Assembly (NCBI RefSeq): GCF_014699035.1
Contig: NZ_JACXAA010000002.1
Span: 496,001-560,000, forward strand
DNA: 64,000 nucleotides
Direction: 5' to 3'
DNA from: Spirosoma validum
GTDB taxonomy: Bacteria; Bacteroidota; Bacteroidia; Cytophagales; Spirosomataceae
In this document: positions 33,744 through 43,749 of the stretch, one piece after another
Layout: each line of letters starts with the position of its first letter
Numbering within the stretch: position 1 is the first letter of the stretch
The notes under the pieces: model-generated
The model's database searches: none
What the model was told of the DNA's origin: nothing
The model's input: the letters and a program-made list of their open reading frames with translations, nothing else
Program-made: the position numbers and the translations under genes

Positions 33744-36700
33744 TTACAGCGCTTCCCGTCCCCTGGTTGTCGACGTAGTGATCGGCGTTGGGATTGGGAC
33801 AGGCGTTTCGTCGGCGGGAAGATTGGGCGTTAAACCCGGCGCGTTACGTTTTCCATCGAAAAGATGGTTGAAAGAACGCGTATAAAGCAAACTCAGCCCC
33901 CCGCCCGTTGAGATCGTGCTGTTTGTACTATACTGGCCCAGAATACTCTGCTGGTTGCGATTATAGACTTTGGCCCGTAGCCGACCATCAGACGTAATAA
34001 AATACTCAAGCGTCCATTCCCCTAGCAAACTGGCCGCGTTGTATTGGCTTTGTCCATACGTAAAGCCTCCGTCGCGGCTGATCCGTAAACGGTCATTCAG
34101 TAGCCGGTATGAAAACCGTAACTGAAGATTGTTGAGCAAGTTTTCGTTTTGCAGACCGCTCGTAAAGCCACCGAATGATACGCCTATGTCCAGATTTTCG
34201 TTGAGGTTCGATGCCAGTCGACTAATCTGGTTCGATAATAGTTCACTCACGCTATTGGCTACGCCACTGTTCACCTGCCCCTGATCAAACAGGCTGGTGT
34301 TTTCGGAAAGCAATTGATTAAACAGTAAAACACTACTCACCTGACGGGTTAGCTCCTGGTCGTTGCTCTGAAGTCGTGATTCGAACGCCGTAACCGCCTG
34401 CCGGAAATCTGATGAGGATGGATACTCCTTAATGTCCAGATCATAACTAATAGCAGGACTGCCTAATTCGCCATTTAGTTTAATGACCAGATCTACCGGG
34501 TATCGACGGCTCTGATCGGCGGTCGTATTCGTTTTCTGTACCGCTAACAGAGGAGCCAGTGACGTGTATTGTGTGTATGCAGCCGTTACGTCCAGCAGGG
34601 CCCCGTATGGATCGCCGGTCCAGGTGATACGACTATTGGGGCGAATCTGGAAGCGTTTGTTGATGATATTCTGAAAAGTAAATGTGTAGTCACCCTTCAG
34701 AATCTCGTAGTTGCCCGTCATCGTAAAGTCGCCTTTCGTATCCACCTTCATCGACAGCAGCCCCTGCCCATAGGCTTTGATAATGTCGCCCGTCTGACGA
34801 TCCAGCTGAATCTCGCAGTACGCATCGGGCGTAATGTTGAAATTAAAATCCATCTGGATTCGGGATAAATCAATATCTCCCTCCGACTGCGTACCCGGTC
34901 GGGTAGCCGATTGGTTAGTCGAATTGCCTGATGACGTACCGTTGAGGTTAACGAACCGAATCTGTTCATCGTCCGCAACGGTTGTCGCGCCATCCAGTGG
35001 AATAAAGATTCGGGTTCCTTTATTGCTCGTTACGTTCGCACGGATGGTCAGATTGTCGGTCGGCCCGTATAGTTCTGCTTTTCCAGTAACAACAGCCTGT
35101 CCATAAAAAGCATCGTTGTCTTTGGCGGCTGTATTCAGAATTTTGAAGTTCTTGAAATCAGCGTCGAAACCTAGTGTGAAGTACCGAAACCCTTCGTGGT
35201 AGACGCCCCCACGTAGCAGGGCGGTATTTCCCTGCGGATCGCGCAAGGTTAATTGCCGAATGATAATCTCGTTTTCGCCGAAATAAATATTGTCATCGAA
35301 TGAGAAATCCGCTTTCAGGTAATCAAACCGGCCACGGCCGCCTTTTATACCAACCTGCCCCATGAGCACTGGCATGGCAGGGGTTCCCCGAACGGCAATA
35401 ACGCCACTGGCAATACCGCCGAGGTTCGAAAACAGATCGGTTGTAAACGGCTCCAGCAAGCTGAGATCAGCGTTATTAACGTTTGCCTTTAGCGACAGTG
35501 GATTTGACTTAAGTTGAGGAGTATATGTACCTATCAGTGTCAATACGTCGGCTCCGCTTCGGTTGATGCGTGCATCCACGTTAAGCCGTTTTGCCATCTG
35601 GTCCCACTGAGCCTGCCCATGTACGTCGCCAATCAGCGCCTTATCGTACGACAAGGCAATAACTGCTAATGAACTCTCGATGATTGGTGTATCATAAAGA
35701 TTCCGCACGGCCAGCTTACCGTTCAACGTACCGCCTAAATCGGTATTTAGCAGGGGATTCAGCGAGGCCAGCAGGAAATTCTGCGCTTCTACGTCTAGAT
35801 TCTGAACAGAGTCGGGCGAAATCTTACCAGAAGCCTGAACCAACTGGTTCTCATTGAGCAGCGAAAGATTCCGAATCGTGTATTCTTCCCCTACTTTTCG
35901 GATCAAGCTCTGGGGGTTAAGCACCCAGTCGCCATCAAGGACGCGTATTTTCGACTGGCGGAAAGTCAGGTCAATGGCATCACCTTTGAATCGTAACTCC
36001 CCGTTTAAATCAGCATGATTCACGAATTTGCCGCTGCTATCGGCCTGTTCAACATCGCTTGTAAAGTCAATGTGATCGACATCCCAGGATGCCTCAACCT
36101 GTAAATTTCGAGTGGGTAAGAGCTTACTGAACAGTTGTCGTTTCGAGGAAATCACCGCTGAGGCCAGTACTTCCTGATCGTACACGAATTTGGATGTTGT
36201 TAAGTCAAGATCACTGGGTCCAAAACTGATTGTACCGAACCGAACCGAATCCGTTTTGACGGCCGCTGTCAGAAACGACGTATTATCGACCATAAATCGA
36301 CCTTCGAGCCGGGTAGTTGGTGCGATATAAGCCGACATCCCAAGGAAATCCAGTAAAGGCACGCTATTTTTTGTGATAACCTGATAGTCAACACCATATC
36401 GTTGGTTAAGGGCCGAAGCTTTCCGACCAGCAAGGCGAGCCACCTGCTGACGTTTCTGGTCATAATAAGCCTTCATGCCAGCCGCATCGCCTTTGAAATA
36501 AAGCTGATATTCGCGGGCTATCCGCTTCAAATCATCGATGGTACGTTGTGGCTGAAACGTGCCCTGCAAGCGAGTGGTCAGGAAGTCGGAGTCGAGATTG
36601 AAATATCGTTGATTGGTAACTGCATCCTGTTTGAGTGAATCCGTTGCTGGAACAAGCTCCTGCTCTGTAGAAGAAAAGAGCGTGAGTTTATCAACATTCA

Positions 36701-38456
36701 GGTTACGTCGGTTAAGCGTAAGGGTAGCGTTGTCGAACGTAGCCGTACCAACAATGTCATCGAGTGTACTACCCTCCAGACGAATATCTAAACCGGTTTT
36801 AACAACAAGCGAATCGCTCAGGTAGCCCAACGCCCGCAGGTCGGCATGTTGCACCGTTCCCCGGAAATCGTACCGGTTGCTAGGTGCTTTCAGGTTGAAT
36901 AGGCCATCGAGTTCGAACGCCAGATTGGGATCGTGAACATGCAATTGGCCTTCAAAAATCGCCTGCTGCAAATTACCCTTGGCTTCAACATTTTTGTACT
37001 CATAGCCCTGCCACCCAAATCGTCCAAACTGGCCATTGAAGTCGATACTCGCCTGTTTCAGGTCGGTACCATGCCCAGCGATACGTCCCTCGCCGTCGAG
37101 TTTGCCGAATTGATCAGGCTGATTGATGAGCTGACCCAAATCCAGGTTTTCGCTGCGTAGATTGGCTGTATACGTAGTCTGGCTGGATTTGGTGGCGAGC
37201 TTAAGCGCCAGATCACCCGTTACGTTCCCGATTGCCGTTTGGAACGTTCCCTTCGTTTTGAAATCATCGAACGTACCAACGAACGTAGCGTTAAACGAAG
37301 CGGTCCCCAACTTCTGAATCGTATGATTGAACGACGAGTCGGGGTAATACTGTCGAATATCGGCCATGTTCACGACGGAAGGCGCAAAGGCAAAATTGAC
37401 CGTCGTTTTGTCCATATCGGGCAATCCTTTCCAGGCAATATTACCTGCCAGGCGACTCCGCCCATTTGGCCCAAACCGTAAATCCGTATTGTTCAGCCGG
37501 AAGTCATTGACTGTACCGGAAAAATTGCCGGTCAAATACCACGTCTCGTTCAGACCGCGGAGGTATTCTGAGAAAAACCCTAAATCTTTTGATAATACCT
37601 TGCTATCCCGGAAGCGGGCCTGCATCAACACACGACTGTTGAAATCGCCGAATGCCGACGGCTTGTCGTACAGAAAAGTCAGTTCGTTACGTATGACGGA
37701 GTTACCAATATGCGCGTAGAGCTTCCCCAGTTCCATTTTGGTATTGCAATAGAGAAAGCGCGTATCCAGTTGCCGAATCCTGATTCGTGAGTCGCGATCA
37801 ATTCCGGACAGACCCTTGGCATCGAACGCAATCGTGTCGCCAAGCACTAAAAAATTACTAACCTCAGCGGTAAGATGCTGGAGCGTAAAGTGGTTATAAT
37901 CAAAACTCTTTGGATCACGTATGAATGGTTCGCGCGGGTCTTCAAGTGTGTAGGCGCCATCGACCAGATGAATATGACTGACCTTAAACGGTACGTTCTG
38001 ATTCGGTACGCTTGGTTTGGTCGGATCGGCAGTTAATTCTTCAATACGAGCAATAAAATCATCCAGGTTGGTGTCGCCATTCGTCAGGTTTTTGATCATC
38101 CGAACGTCAGGCTTATACAGGACAATCTCGTCTAAATGAAGATTGTGGGCCGATGAATCGAGCAGGTTTTTGAGATCATAGTTGGCATCGAGCCGACCAA
38201 CCGTAATCATGGGTTGCCCTTTTCGGTCTGTAATACGGACACCTTCGAGCGTCAATGAATCGAACCATTTAATCGAAACGCCCTGAATATCAACGGGAAA
38301 AAGAAGTTTTTCGGAAAGCCATTTGGCTCCTTTCTGCGCTAAGCGTGTCTGGACTGCAGGCAGTTGTAAGCTCAACAAAATTCCTAGCACTAAACCGAGT
38401 ACCGTCAGGACCAGGTAGAGCAGTGTTTTAAGGAATATGGCGAAAAACTGACGCAT
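33744..38456 (-). CDS. tamB: TamB-like translocation/assembly module protein
   Basis: A 1570-residue AsmA/TamB-superfamily protein. A single N-terminal membrane anchor (residues about 5-30) is followed by very long beta-rich repeats and the conserved TamB C-terminal domain (about residues 1150-1490, including GDYTFTFQNIINKRFQI and GGFTYGQSQYN-type barrel-like end). TamB proteins span the periplasm as a hydrophobic groove and take part in outer-membrane protein assembly or lipid transport. It is divergent from tsaD, an order often found in Bacteroidota. The size is at the upper end for the family, as is usual in this phylum. Confidence 0.88.
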   Translation of the reverse strand: MRQFFAIFLKTLLYLVLTVLGLVLGILLSLQLPAVQTRLAQKGAKWLSEKLLFPVDIQGVSIKWFDSLTLEGVRITDRKGQPMITVGRLDANYDLKNLLDSSAHNLHLDEIVLYKPDVRMIKNLTNGDTNLDDFIARIEELTADPTKPSVPNQNVPFKVSHIHLVDGAYTLEDPREPFIRDPKSFDYNHFTLQHLTAEVSNFLVLGDTIAFDAKGLSGIDRDSRIRIRQLDTRFLYCNTKMELGKLYAHIGNSVIRNELTFLYDKPSAFGDFNSRVLMQARFRDSKVLSKDLGFFSEYLRGLNETWYLTGNFSGTVNDFRLNNTDLRFGPNGRSRLAGNIAWKGLPDMDKTTVNFAFAPSVVNMADIRQYYPDSSFNHTIQKLGTASFNATFVGTFDDFKTKGTFQTAIGNVTGDLALKLATKSSQTTYTANLRSENLDLGQLINQPDQFGKLDGEGRIAGHGTDLKQASIDFNGQFGRFGWQGYEYKNVEAKGNLQQAIFEGQLHVHDPNLAFELDGLFNLKAPSNRYDFRGTVQHADLRALGYLSDSLVVKTGLDIRLEGSTLDDIVGTATFDNATLTLNRRNLNVDKLTLFSSTEQELVPATDSLKQDAVTNQRYFNLDSDFLTTRLQGTFQPQRTIDDLKRIAREYQLYFKGDAAGMKAYYDQKRQQVARLAGRKASALNQRYGVDYQVITKNSVPLLDFLGMSAYIAPTTRLEGRFMVDNTSFLTAAVKTDSVRFGTISFGPSDLDLTTSKFVYDQEVLASAVISSKRQLFSKLLPTRNLQVEASWDVDHIDFTSDVEQADSSGKFVNHADLNGELRFKGDAIDLTFRQSKIRVLDGDWVLNPQSLIRKVGEEYTIRNLSLLNENQLVQASGKISPDSVQNLDVEAQNFLLASLNPLLNTDLGGTLNGKLAVRNLYDTPIIESSLAVIALSYDKALIGDVHGQAQWDQMAKRLNVDARINRSGADVLTLIGTYTPQLKSNPLSLKANVNNADLSLLEPFTTDLFSNLGGIASGVIAVRGTPAMPVLMGQVGIKGGRGRFDYLKADFSFDDNIYFGENEIIIRQLTLRDPQGNTALLRGGVYHEGFRYFTLGFDADFKNFKILNTAAKDNDAFYGQAVVTGKAELYGPTDNLTIRANVTSNKGTRIFIPLDGATTVADDEQIRFVNLNGTSSGNSTNQSATRPGTQSEGDIDLSRIQMDFNFNITPDAYCEIQLDRQTGDIIKAYGQGLLSMKVDTKGDFTMTGNYEILKGDYTFTFQNIINKRFQIRPNSRITWTGDPYGALLDVTAAYTQYTSLAPLLAVQKTNTTADQSRRYPVDLVIKLNGELGSPAISYDLDIKEYPSSSDFRQAVTAFESRLQSNDQELTRQVSSVLLFNQLLSENTSLFDQGQVNSGVANSVSELLSNQISRLASNLNENLDIGVSFGGFTSGLQNENLLNNLQLRFSYRLLNDRLRISRDGGFTYGQSQYNAASLLGEWTLEYFITSDGRLRAKVYNRNQQSILGQYSTNSTISTGGGLSLLYTRSFNHLFDGKRNAPGLTPNLPADETPVPIPTPITTSTTRGREAL

Positions 38457-38589
38457 CCGGGGCGGAAAGGCCTAATTTACAACGAATAATGACTAGTTAC
38501 TATCGATTAGACTACTAAATGAGGGAACGGTTTAAGCCTAACTTCCATTGTCTATTCACGAAGAAATCATTATCCATTACTTTTGTTTA

Positions 38590-39588
38590 GTGAATATTTT
38601 AGCCATTGAATCCTCTTGCGACGAAACGTCGGCGTCTGTTTTGGCCAACGGGCATATTCTGTCGAACGTAATAGCCACCCAGTTAATTCACGAACAATAC
38701 GGGGGCGTAGTGCCTGAACTGGCTTCCCGAGCGCATCAACAACACATTTTGCCAATAGTTGAGCGGGCATTGACCGATGCAAAGGTACCTAAAAACGAGC
38801 TATCGGCCATTGCTTTTACGCGTGGACCGGGTCTATTGGGGTCACTGCTGGTTGGTACGTCGTTCGCCAAAGCAATGGCACTAGGCCTGAATATCCCACT
38901 TATTGAAGTCAATCACATGCAGGCGCACGTATTGGCCCATTTCATTGACAGCCCAAAACCTACGTTTCCATTTTTGTGCCTGACGGTTAGTGGAGGGCAT
39001 ACGCAGATCGTGCGGGTCGATAGTCCGCTGAACATGACCGTTATCGGGCAAACGCTGGATGATGCTGTAGGCGAAGCCTTCGATAAATCGGCTAAACTGC
39101 TAGGACTGCCGTATCCGGGTGGCCCGCTCATCGACAAGTATGCCAAAGAAGGAAATCCACTGGCGTATCGGTTTCCGATGAGTGAAATGCCAAATCTGGA
39201 TTTTTCATTCAGTGGCATCAAGACAGCGATTATGTATTTTCTGCGCGATAAGACGAAAACAGACCCCCATTTTATTCCGCAAAATCTGCCCGATATTTGT
39301 GCCAGTATTCAGCATACCTTGGTGCAGATGCTATTGACTAAACTGAAGCGGGCAGCGCGTGAAACCGGTATACGTGATATTGCCGTTGCCGGGGGTGTAT
39401 CGGCCAATAGTGGGTTGCGTACGGCTTTGACCCAACTCGGTGAACAACAAAAGTGGAAGGTGTTTATCCCCCAATTTGAGTACTGCACCGATAATGCCGC
39501 TATGATTGCTATGGCGGCTCAGTTTAAATACGAACAAGGTGAGTTTACGGAGCAAACCGTCAGTCCGCTACCGAGAATGAGTTTTTGA
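38590..39588 (+). CDS. tsaD: tRNA N6-adenosine threonylcarbamoyltransferase
   Basis: A 332-residue Kae1/TsaD protein that transfers threonylcarbamoyl to A37 of ANN-decoding tRNAs, together with TsaB and TsaE. The GTG at 38590 is chosen because it gives MNILAIESSCDETSASV, the canonical N-terminus; the longer TTG frame from 38548 adds 14 unrelated residues. Metal ligands lie in NHMQAHVLAH. CLTVSGGHTQIV and PGGPLIDKYAKEG are family signatures, and AVAGGVSANSGLR lies near the end. Essential core gene. Confidence 0.96.
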   Translation: MNILAIESSCDETSASVLANGHILSNVIATQLIHEQYGGVVPELASRAHQQHILPIVERALTDAKVPKNELSAIAFTRGPGLLGSLLVGTSFAKAMALGLNIPLIEVNHMQAHVLAHFIDSPKPTFPFLCLTVSGGHTQIVRVDSPLNMTVIGQTLDDAVGEAFDKSAKLLGLPYPGGPLIDKYAKEGNPLAYRFPMSEMPNLDFSFSGIKTAIMYFLRDKTKTDPHFIPQNLPDICASIQHTLVQMLLTKLKRAARETGIRDIAVAGGVSANSGLRTALTQLGEQQKWKVFIPQFEYCTDNAAMIAMAAQFKYEQGEFTEQTVSPLPRMSF

Positions 39589-39604
39589 ACCACTATCAGC
39601 CACC

Positions 39605-40492
39605 ATGACTATATCCGAACTTCACATCTATCCCATTAAATCGCTCGGCGGTATTTCGGTGCCGGAAGTGATTGTCGAGCCTAAAGGATTTCGCTACGAT
39701 CGTCGATTTATGCTTGTATCGCCCGCGGGAGAGTTCATGACGCAACGAACGAACCATCAAATGGCGCTGATCGACGTAGCGATTGATGGAGAAACGTTAC
39801 GTGTCTGGCATCGAAGCCGACCTGATGATATACTGGAGTTGCCATTGTTACCGACACATACAGAAGAATCCTCCATTGGTGAAACTATGCTGGTTACGAT
39901 TTGGGATAGCAAGGACGTTCCGGCGGTAACGGTTAGTGGAGAAGCAGACCAGTGGTTTACCAACGTTCTCGAAAAACCCTGCCGGTTGGTGTTTATGCCC
40001 GAAACAACTCATCGGGCTGCCGATCCGGATTATACACACGATCCTGAAAACGATGCTGTTAGCTTTGCGGATGGGTACCCTTATCTCTTAATTGGCCAGG
40101 CATCGCTCGATTATTTAAACCAACGCGCAACAGAACCGTTATCAATGCTACGTTTCCGGCCCAACATTGTTGTGACTGGGAGCGAGCCTTACGACGAAGA
40201 TGCCTGGGCGCATTTCCGAATAGGTGAAGTGGATTTTTACGGTGTGAAGCCCTGCGCTCGCTGCGTGCTGACGACCATTGATCCTGAAACCGCCCGGTTG
40301 GGAAAAGAACCATTGAAAACGCTGGCAACGTATCGGCAATGGAAACACAAAATTCTGTTCGGTCAGAACGTAGTGGCTGAGGCTAGTGGCCAATTACCAC
40401 TCGGACGTTTGCGCGTCGGTCAATCCATTGACGTTGTTAGCCGCCAGGAACCGTGGCTGGCAGCCCCCGCACCAGTTACTGCCAACGAATAA
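39605..40492 (+). CDS. MOSC-domain molybdenum-cofactor protein (YcbX/mARC-like)
   Basis: A 295-residue protein with an N-terminal MOSC_N barrel (SELHIYPIKSLGGISV, FRYDRRFMLV) and a C-terminal MOSC domain. The latter has the conserved cysteine in GVKPCARCVLTTIDPETA, which binds the sulfurated Mo cofactor in the mARC/YcbX family. These enzymes reduce N-hydroxylated compounds with electron donors supplied by partners. No ferredoxin domain is attached here. It is 16 bases after tsaD and could be co-transcribed. Confidence 0.88.
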   Translation: MTISELHIYPIKSLGGISVPEVIVEPKGFRYDRRFMLVSPAGEFMTQRTNHQMALIDVAIDGETLRVWHRSRPDDILELPLLPTHTEESSIGETMLVTIWDSKDVPAVTVSGEADQWFTNVLEKPCRLVFMPETTHRAADPDYTHDPENDAVSFADGYPYLLIGQASLDYLNQRATEPLSMLRFRPNIVVTGSEPYDEDAWAHFRIGEVDFYGVKPCARCVLTTIDPETARLGKEPLKTLATYRQWKHKILFGQNVVAEASGQLPLGRLRVGQSIDVVSRQEPWLAAPAPVTANE

Positions 40493-40517
40493 AGTTGATT
40501 ACTCAATAGATTTTATT

Positions 40518-41360
40518 TTGCTTACGTCCCTACGTACCGTTTATTATTTGAATTTCCTCGTTGTGATGGGGGCGGTACTTTCGAATCGAATGGCCGCGCG
40601 CCTATCCGATGTTGAACCTATACACTGGGCAACGCCTATCGTGCTGGCTCTGGTTGTATTCATTATTTATACTGTTGATCGGCTCCTGGATATTCGGAAA
40701 TACAAAGCCGATAAATCGAGTCAACCCTTAACCCTTCGGCATCAGTTTCATCGTCGGCATGCTACGTTATTGTGGCGGGTAGTAGCGATGGCGGCAGCGC
40801 TGGCTTTGGTGTTGACCTTTTTTCTGCCAGGTAGCGTCATTACGTTTGGGATTGTGCTGGGGGGGCTTTGTGCGGCTTATGTTGGGGTAGTTTTCCGGCT
40901 TCCGGCCCGGCATCCGGCTCTGCTACTGAAAGAGCCACTTGTTGCTGCCTTATACGTAGCTGGTGTTTGGGGTAGCGTATGGGTACAACGCCTGTCTGTA
41001 AGCAAGATAGACATAACCGAATGTCTGATGTTTGCCGCGATTGCATTTCAGAATTTGTTGCTGTTTGCTGTGATGGAGCAGTATGAAACGCCTGACCAGC
41101 CTGTTTTTTCACTAGCCACCGCGTGGGGACAGGAGCGCTGCAATCTAATTTTACGCTGGCTGACGATTGGGGTAATTGTAGTCGGATTCTCGCTTTGTTT
41201 CCTGACAAGTGATCGGTTTGCTCAACGGTCGGCTCTGATGCTCGCATTAATGAGCCTCGCGCTTTACGGAATCAAACGGTATCCTGCCTATTTTACGAGA
41301 AATGAGCGATACCGCTGGCTGGGCGATGGCGTATTCTGGATGCCTGCCCTGGTGCTGTGA
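40518..41360 (+). CDS. UbiA-like integral membrane protein
   Basis: A protein of about 281 residues with seven to eight membrane helices. IIYTVDRLLDIRKYKAD contains a DxxxD-like pair as in UbiA prenyltransferases, and a second polar loop (GIKRYPAYFTRNERYRWLGDG) lies near the C-terminus. The full NDxxDxxxD motif is not there, so the activity is uncertain. The start is unclear: the frame is open from 40386, overlapping the MOSC gene by 107 bases, and the first reasonable codon after that gene is the TTG at 40518. Confidence 0.6.
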   Translation: MLTSLRTVYYLNFLVVMGAVLSNRMAARLSDVEPIHWATPIVLALVVFIIYTVDRLLDIRKYKADKSSQPLTLRHQFHRRHATLLWRVVAMAAALALVLTFFLPGSVITFGIVLGGLCAAYVGVVFRLPARHPALLLKEPLVAALYVAGVWGSVWVQRLSVSKIDITECLMFAAIAFQNLLLFAVMEQYETPDQPVFSLATAWGQERCNLILRWLTIGVIVVGFSLCFLTSDRFAQRSALMLALMSLALYGIKRYPAYFTRNERYRWLGDGVFWMPALVL

Positions 41361-41411
41361 AGCCGCAATTGACCGTATAACATCACGTCGAACACTTTAC
41401 TGAAACGCAAA

Positions 41412-42422
41412 ATGAAGCATTCCGCAGATCCGGCGCAGATACCGGTTGGGGTAGTTGGTTTAGGGCTGATGGGATGCAGCATTGTTACGTGTCTGCTGAT
41501 CGCCGGTCATCCAGTCGTGGCTATTGCGCCTATTCCATCTGATATGGAAACGGCTGAGCCACGGATCAAAGGCCATCTGGCGGGTGCGCTTCACGAAGGG
41601 TTAATTACACAATCAGCTGAAACGTATAGTGACCAGCTACGTATCACGGAAGAGTACGGTCTGCTGAAAGATTGCCGGCTTGTGATTGAGTGTACGCTCG
41701 AAAATATTGATATTAAAAGGGCCGTCTACGCGAAAATTGAAGCGGTTATCTCTCCCGACGCGCTTATTACCAGCAATACGTCGGCGATCCCCATCAGTCT
41801 GTTGCAGCGCGAAACGAAATTGCCCACCCGTTTTCTGGGGCTGCATTGGATGGAGCCTTCGCACACGACCCGATTTCTGGAGATTATCTGTGGTGATCTA
41901 AGCGATGTCCAGAAGGCTGAATGGCTTTATGACCTGTCGCATCAGTGGGGAAAAGAACCAATTCTGGTTCGGAAAGATATCCGGGGATTTATTACCAACC
42001 GGCTGATGTACGCCATGTATCGGGAGGCATTCAATCTGGTGGAAAATGGTTACGCAACGGTTGAAGACGTTGACCGGGCCTGCCGGAATAGTCCGGGTTA
42101 CTGGATGACGCTGGTGGGCGTATTTCGCTGGATGGACCTGACGGGCGTACCGGCCTATCACACCGTTATGAAGGATTTATTTCCGACGTTGAGCAATCAG
42201 ACGGACATGCCGAGACTGATTGACGACATTGTGAAGGAGGGCGGTAAGGGTGTATTGAACGCGAAGGGTTTTTATGACTACACACCCGAAGAAGCGCAGG
42301 AATGGCAGAAAACCTACGAAGAGTTTAGCTACGAAATCCGTAAACTAGCCCTGAAATACCCCGCCGACGTAGTGAAAACGAAACTAGCGCACAAGAACGA
42401 CGAAGATCCCACATTCCAATGA
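41412..42422 (+). CDS. 3-hydroxyacyl-CoA dehydrogenase family protein
   Basis: A 336-residue NAD-dependent dehydrogenase. The N-terminal Rossmann fold has VGVVGLGLMGCSIV. ECTLENIDIKRAVY, SNTSAIPISLL and GLHWMEPSHTTRFLEI follow the 3HCDH order, with the catalytic His in GLHWMEP. The C-terminal domain holds RGFITNRLMYAMYREAFNLV. It oxidises 3-hydroxyacyl-CoA-type or similar beta-hydroxy acids. Its last four bases (ATGA) overlap the start of the dipeptidase gene, so the two are coupled. Confidence 0.88.
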   Translation: MKHSADPAQIPVGVVGLGLMGCSIVTCLLIAGHPVVAIAPIPSDMETAEPRIKGHLAGALHEGLITQSAETYSDQLRITEEYGLLKDCRLVIECTLENIDIKRAVYAKIEAVISPDALITSNTSAIPISLLQRETKLPTRFLGLHWMEPSHTTRFLEIICGDLSDVQKAEWLYDLSHQWGKEPILVRKDIRGFITNRLMYAMYREAFNLVENGYATVEDVDRACRNSPGYWMTLVGVFRWMDLTGVPAYHTVMKDLFPTLSNQTDMPRLIDDIVKEGGKGVLNAKGFYDYTPEEAQEWQKTYEEFSYEIRKLALKYPADVVKTKLAHKNDEDPTFQ

Positions 42423-43513
42423 GCCAGTCTGCCCCATTTATTATCGATGCCCATTTAGATATGTCGCTGAATGCGATCGAGTGGAATCGGGATTATCGAT
42501 TATCGGCGCATCAGATTCGGGAGACAGAAGCCGAGATGAGCGATAAAATCGATCGGGCCAAAGGAACCGTATCGCTGCCCGATCTTCGGCGTGGGAACAT
42601 TGGCTTGGTTGTAGCTACGCAGATTGCGCGCTTTAACCAGAGCAACGGAAACCTACCGGGCGCTGGCTGGAATTCGCCCGAACAGGCCTGGGCCATGACG
42701 CAGGCGCAACGGGCCTGGTATGAAGCCATGGAAGACGTGGGCGAAATGATTCAGATTCGAGACCGGGATGGGTTGGAAACCCATCTGGCGCTTTGGCTGG
42801 ACGATACCAAACCAAACGATAAAAAGCCGGTAGGTTATATTCTGAGTCTGGAAGGGGCCGATTCAATCGTTAAGCTGTCCTATCTCGAAAAGGCGTATGG
42901 ATATGGCTTGCGAGCCCTCGGACCTGCCCATTACAGCACCGGTCGTTACGCCCCCGGCACCGGTCTGAGTGGTCCACTTACAGCACAGGGACGCGAGCTG
43001 GTACGCGAGATGGATCGGCTGGGCATCATTCTGGACGTAACGCATTTGACCGACGAGGGTTTTACCGAAGCGCTGGCACTCTATAAAGGACCCGTTTGGG
43101 CCAGTCACCATAACTGCCGGACATTGGTACCGCATCAGCGACAATTAACTGACGATCAGATTCGGCAACTGACCGAGCGGGGCGCAGTGATCGGCGGCTG
43201 CTTCGACGCCTGGATGATGAAGCCCGGTTTTACGCAACGGACCAGTAATCCGGCCCATTTCGGTATTACGCTCGAAACGATCATTGATCATTATGACCAT
43301 ATCTGCCAATTGACCGGTAACAGTCACCATATTGCCATCGGCAGCGACCTCGACGGTACGTACGGAACCGAACAGTCGCCTACGGATCTGGATACGATTG
43401 CCGACCTGCAAAACCTGACAGGTTTATTAGCAAAACGCGGCTATTCGGAAGAGGACGTAGCGAATATTTTCTCTGGAAACTGGCTTCGGTTTCTACGTAG
43501 CGCCTGGAAATAA
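42419..43513 (+). CDS. Membrane dipeptidase family (M19) metallohydrolase
   Basis: A 364-residue M19 (renal dipeptidase-like) protein: IIDAHLDMSLN with the HxD zinc ligands, LEGADSI with the bridging Glu, SHHNCRTLVPHQRQLTD and HIAIGSDLDGTYG. No signal peptide is seen, so it is cytoplasmic. Family members cleave dipeptides, including D-amino-acid-containing ones. It is translationally coupled to the hydroxyacyl-CoA dehydrogenase, suggesting they act on one substrate. A perfect 25-base palindrome follows its stop. Confidence 0.88.
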   Translation: MSQSAPFIIDAHLDMSLNAIEWNRDYRLSAHQIRETEAEMSDKIDRAKGTVSLPDLRRGNIGLVVATQIARFNQSNGNLPGAGWNSPEQAWAMTQAQRAWYEAMEDVGEMIQIRDRDGLETHLALWLDDTKPNDKKPVGYILSLEGADSIVKLSYLEKAYGYGLRALGPAHYSTGRYAPGTGLSGPLTAQGRELVREMDRLGIILDVTHLTDEGFTEALALYKGPVWASHHNCRTLVPHQRQLTDDQIRQLTERGAVIGGCFDAWMMKPGFTQRTSNPAHFGITLETIIDHYDHICQLTGNSHHIAIGSDLDGTYGTEQSPTDLDTIADLQNLTGLLAKRGYSEEDVANIFSGNWLRFLRSAWK

Positions 43514-43518
43514 AGCTA

Positions 43519-43581
43519 CAGGTACCACGGACTGAAGTCCGTTTTGTGGTTAAAAGAACGGACTTCAGTCCGTGGTACCTG
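43519..43581. repeat. Palindrome element, copy 1 (25-base perfect arms)
   Basis: Arms at 43519-43543 and 43557-43581 are perfect reverse complements around a 13-base loop. The core is GGTACCACGGACTGAAGTCC. It starts five bases after the dipeptidase stop. It shares the core (GGTA, C-rich step, GGACT, AGTCC) with the elements at 47854 and 51961. Confidence 0.85.
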
Positions 43582-43749
43582 CGCTGTGATAAGTTGGTTA
43601 GGCGTACCTGATTTTTTTTAGTCAAAACAAAAAATGCATTTTAAACAGTTTAAAGCGGAAATATTTGCGCAAATCGTCAATTACCAAATGATTATCTATG
43701 TTTTTGCGATTTTAACTATTATTTTACGCATTGATAGAACAAGCAGGTT

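Noticed and set aside
40386..40517. Longer start for the UbiA-like protein overlapping the MOSC gene
   Set aside because: The added residues are a frame-shifted reading of the MOSC gene and are not membrane-like.
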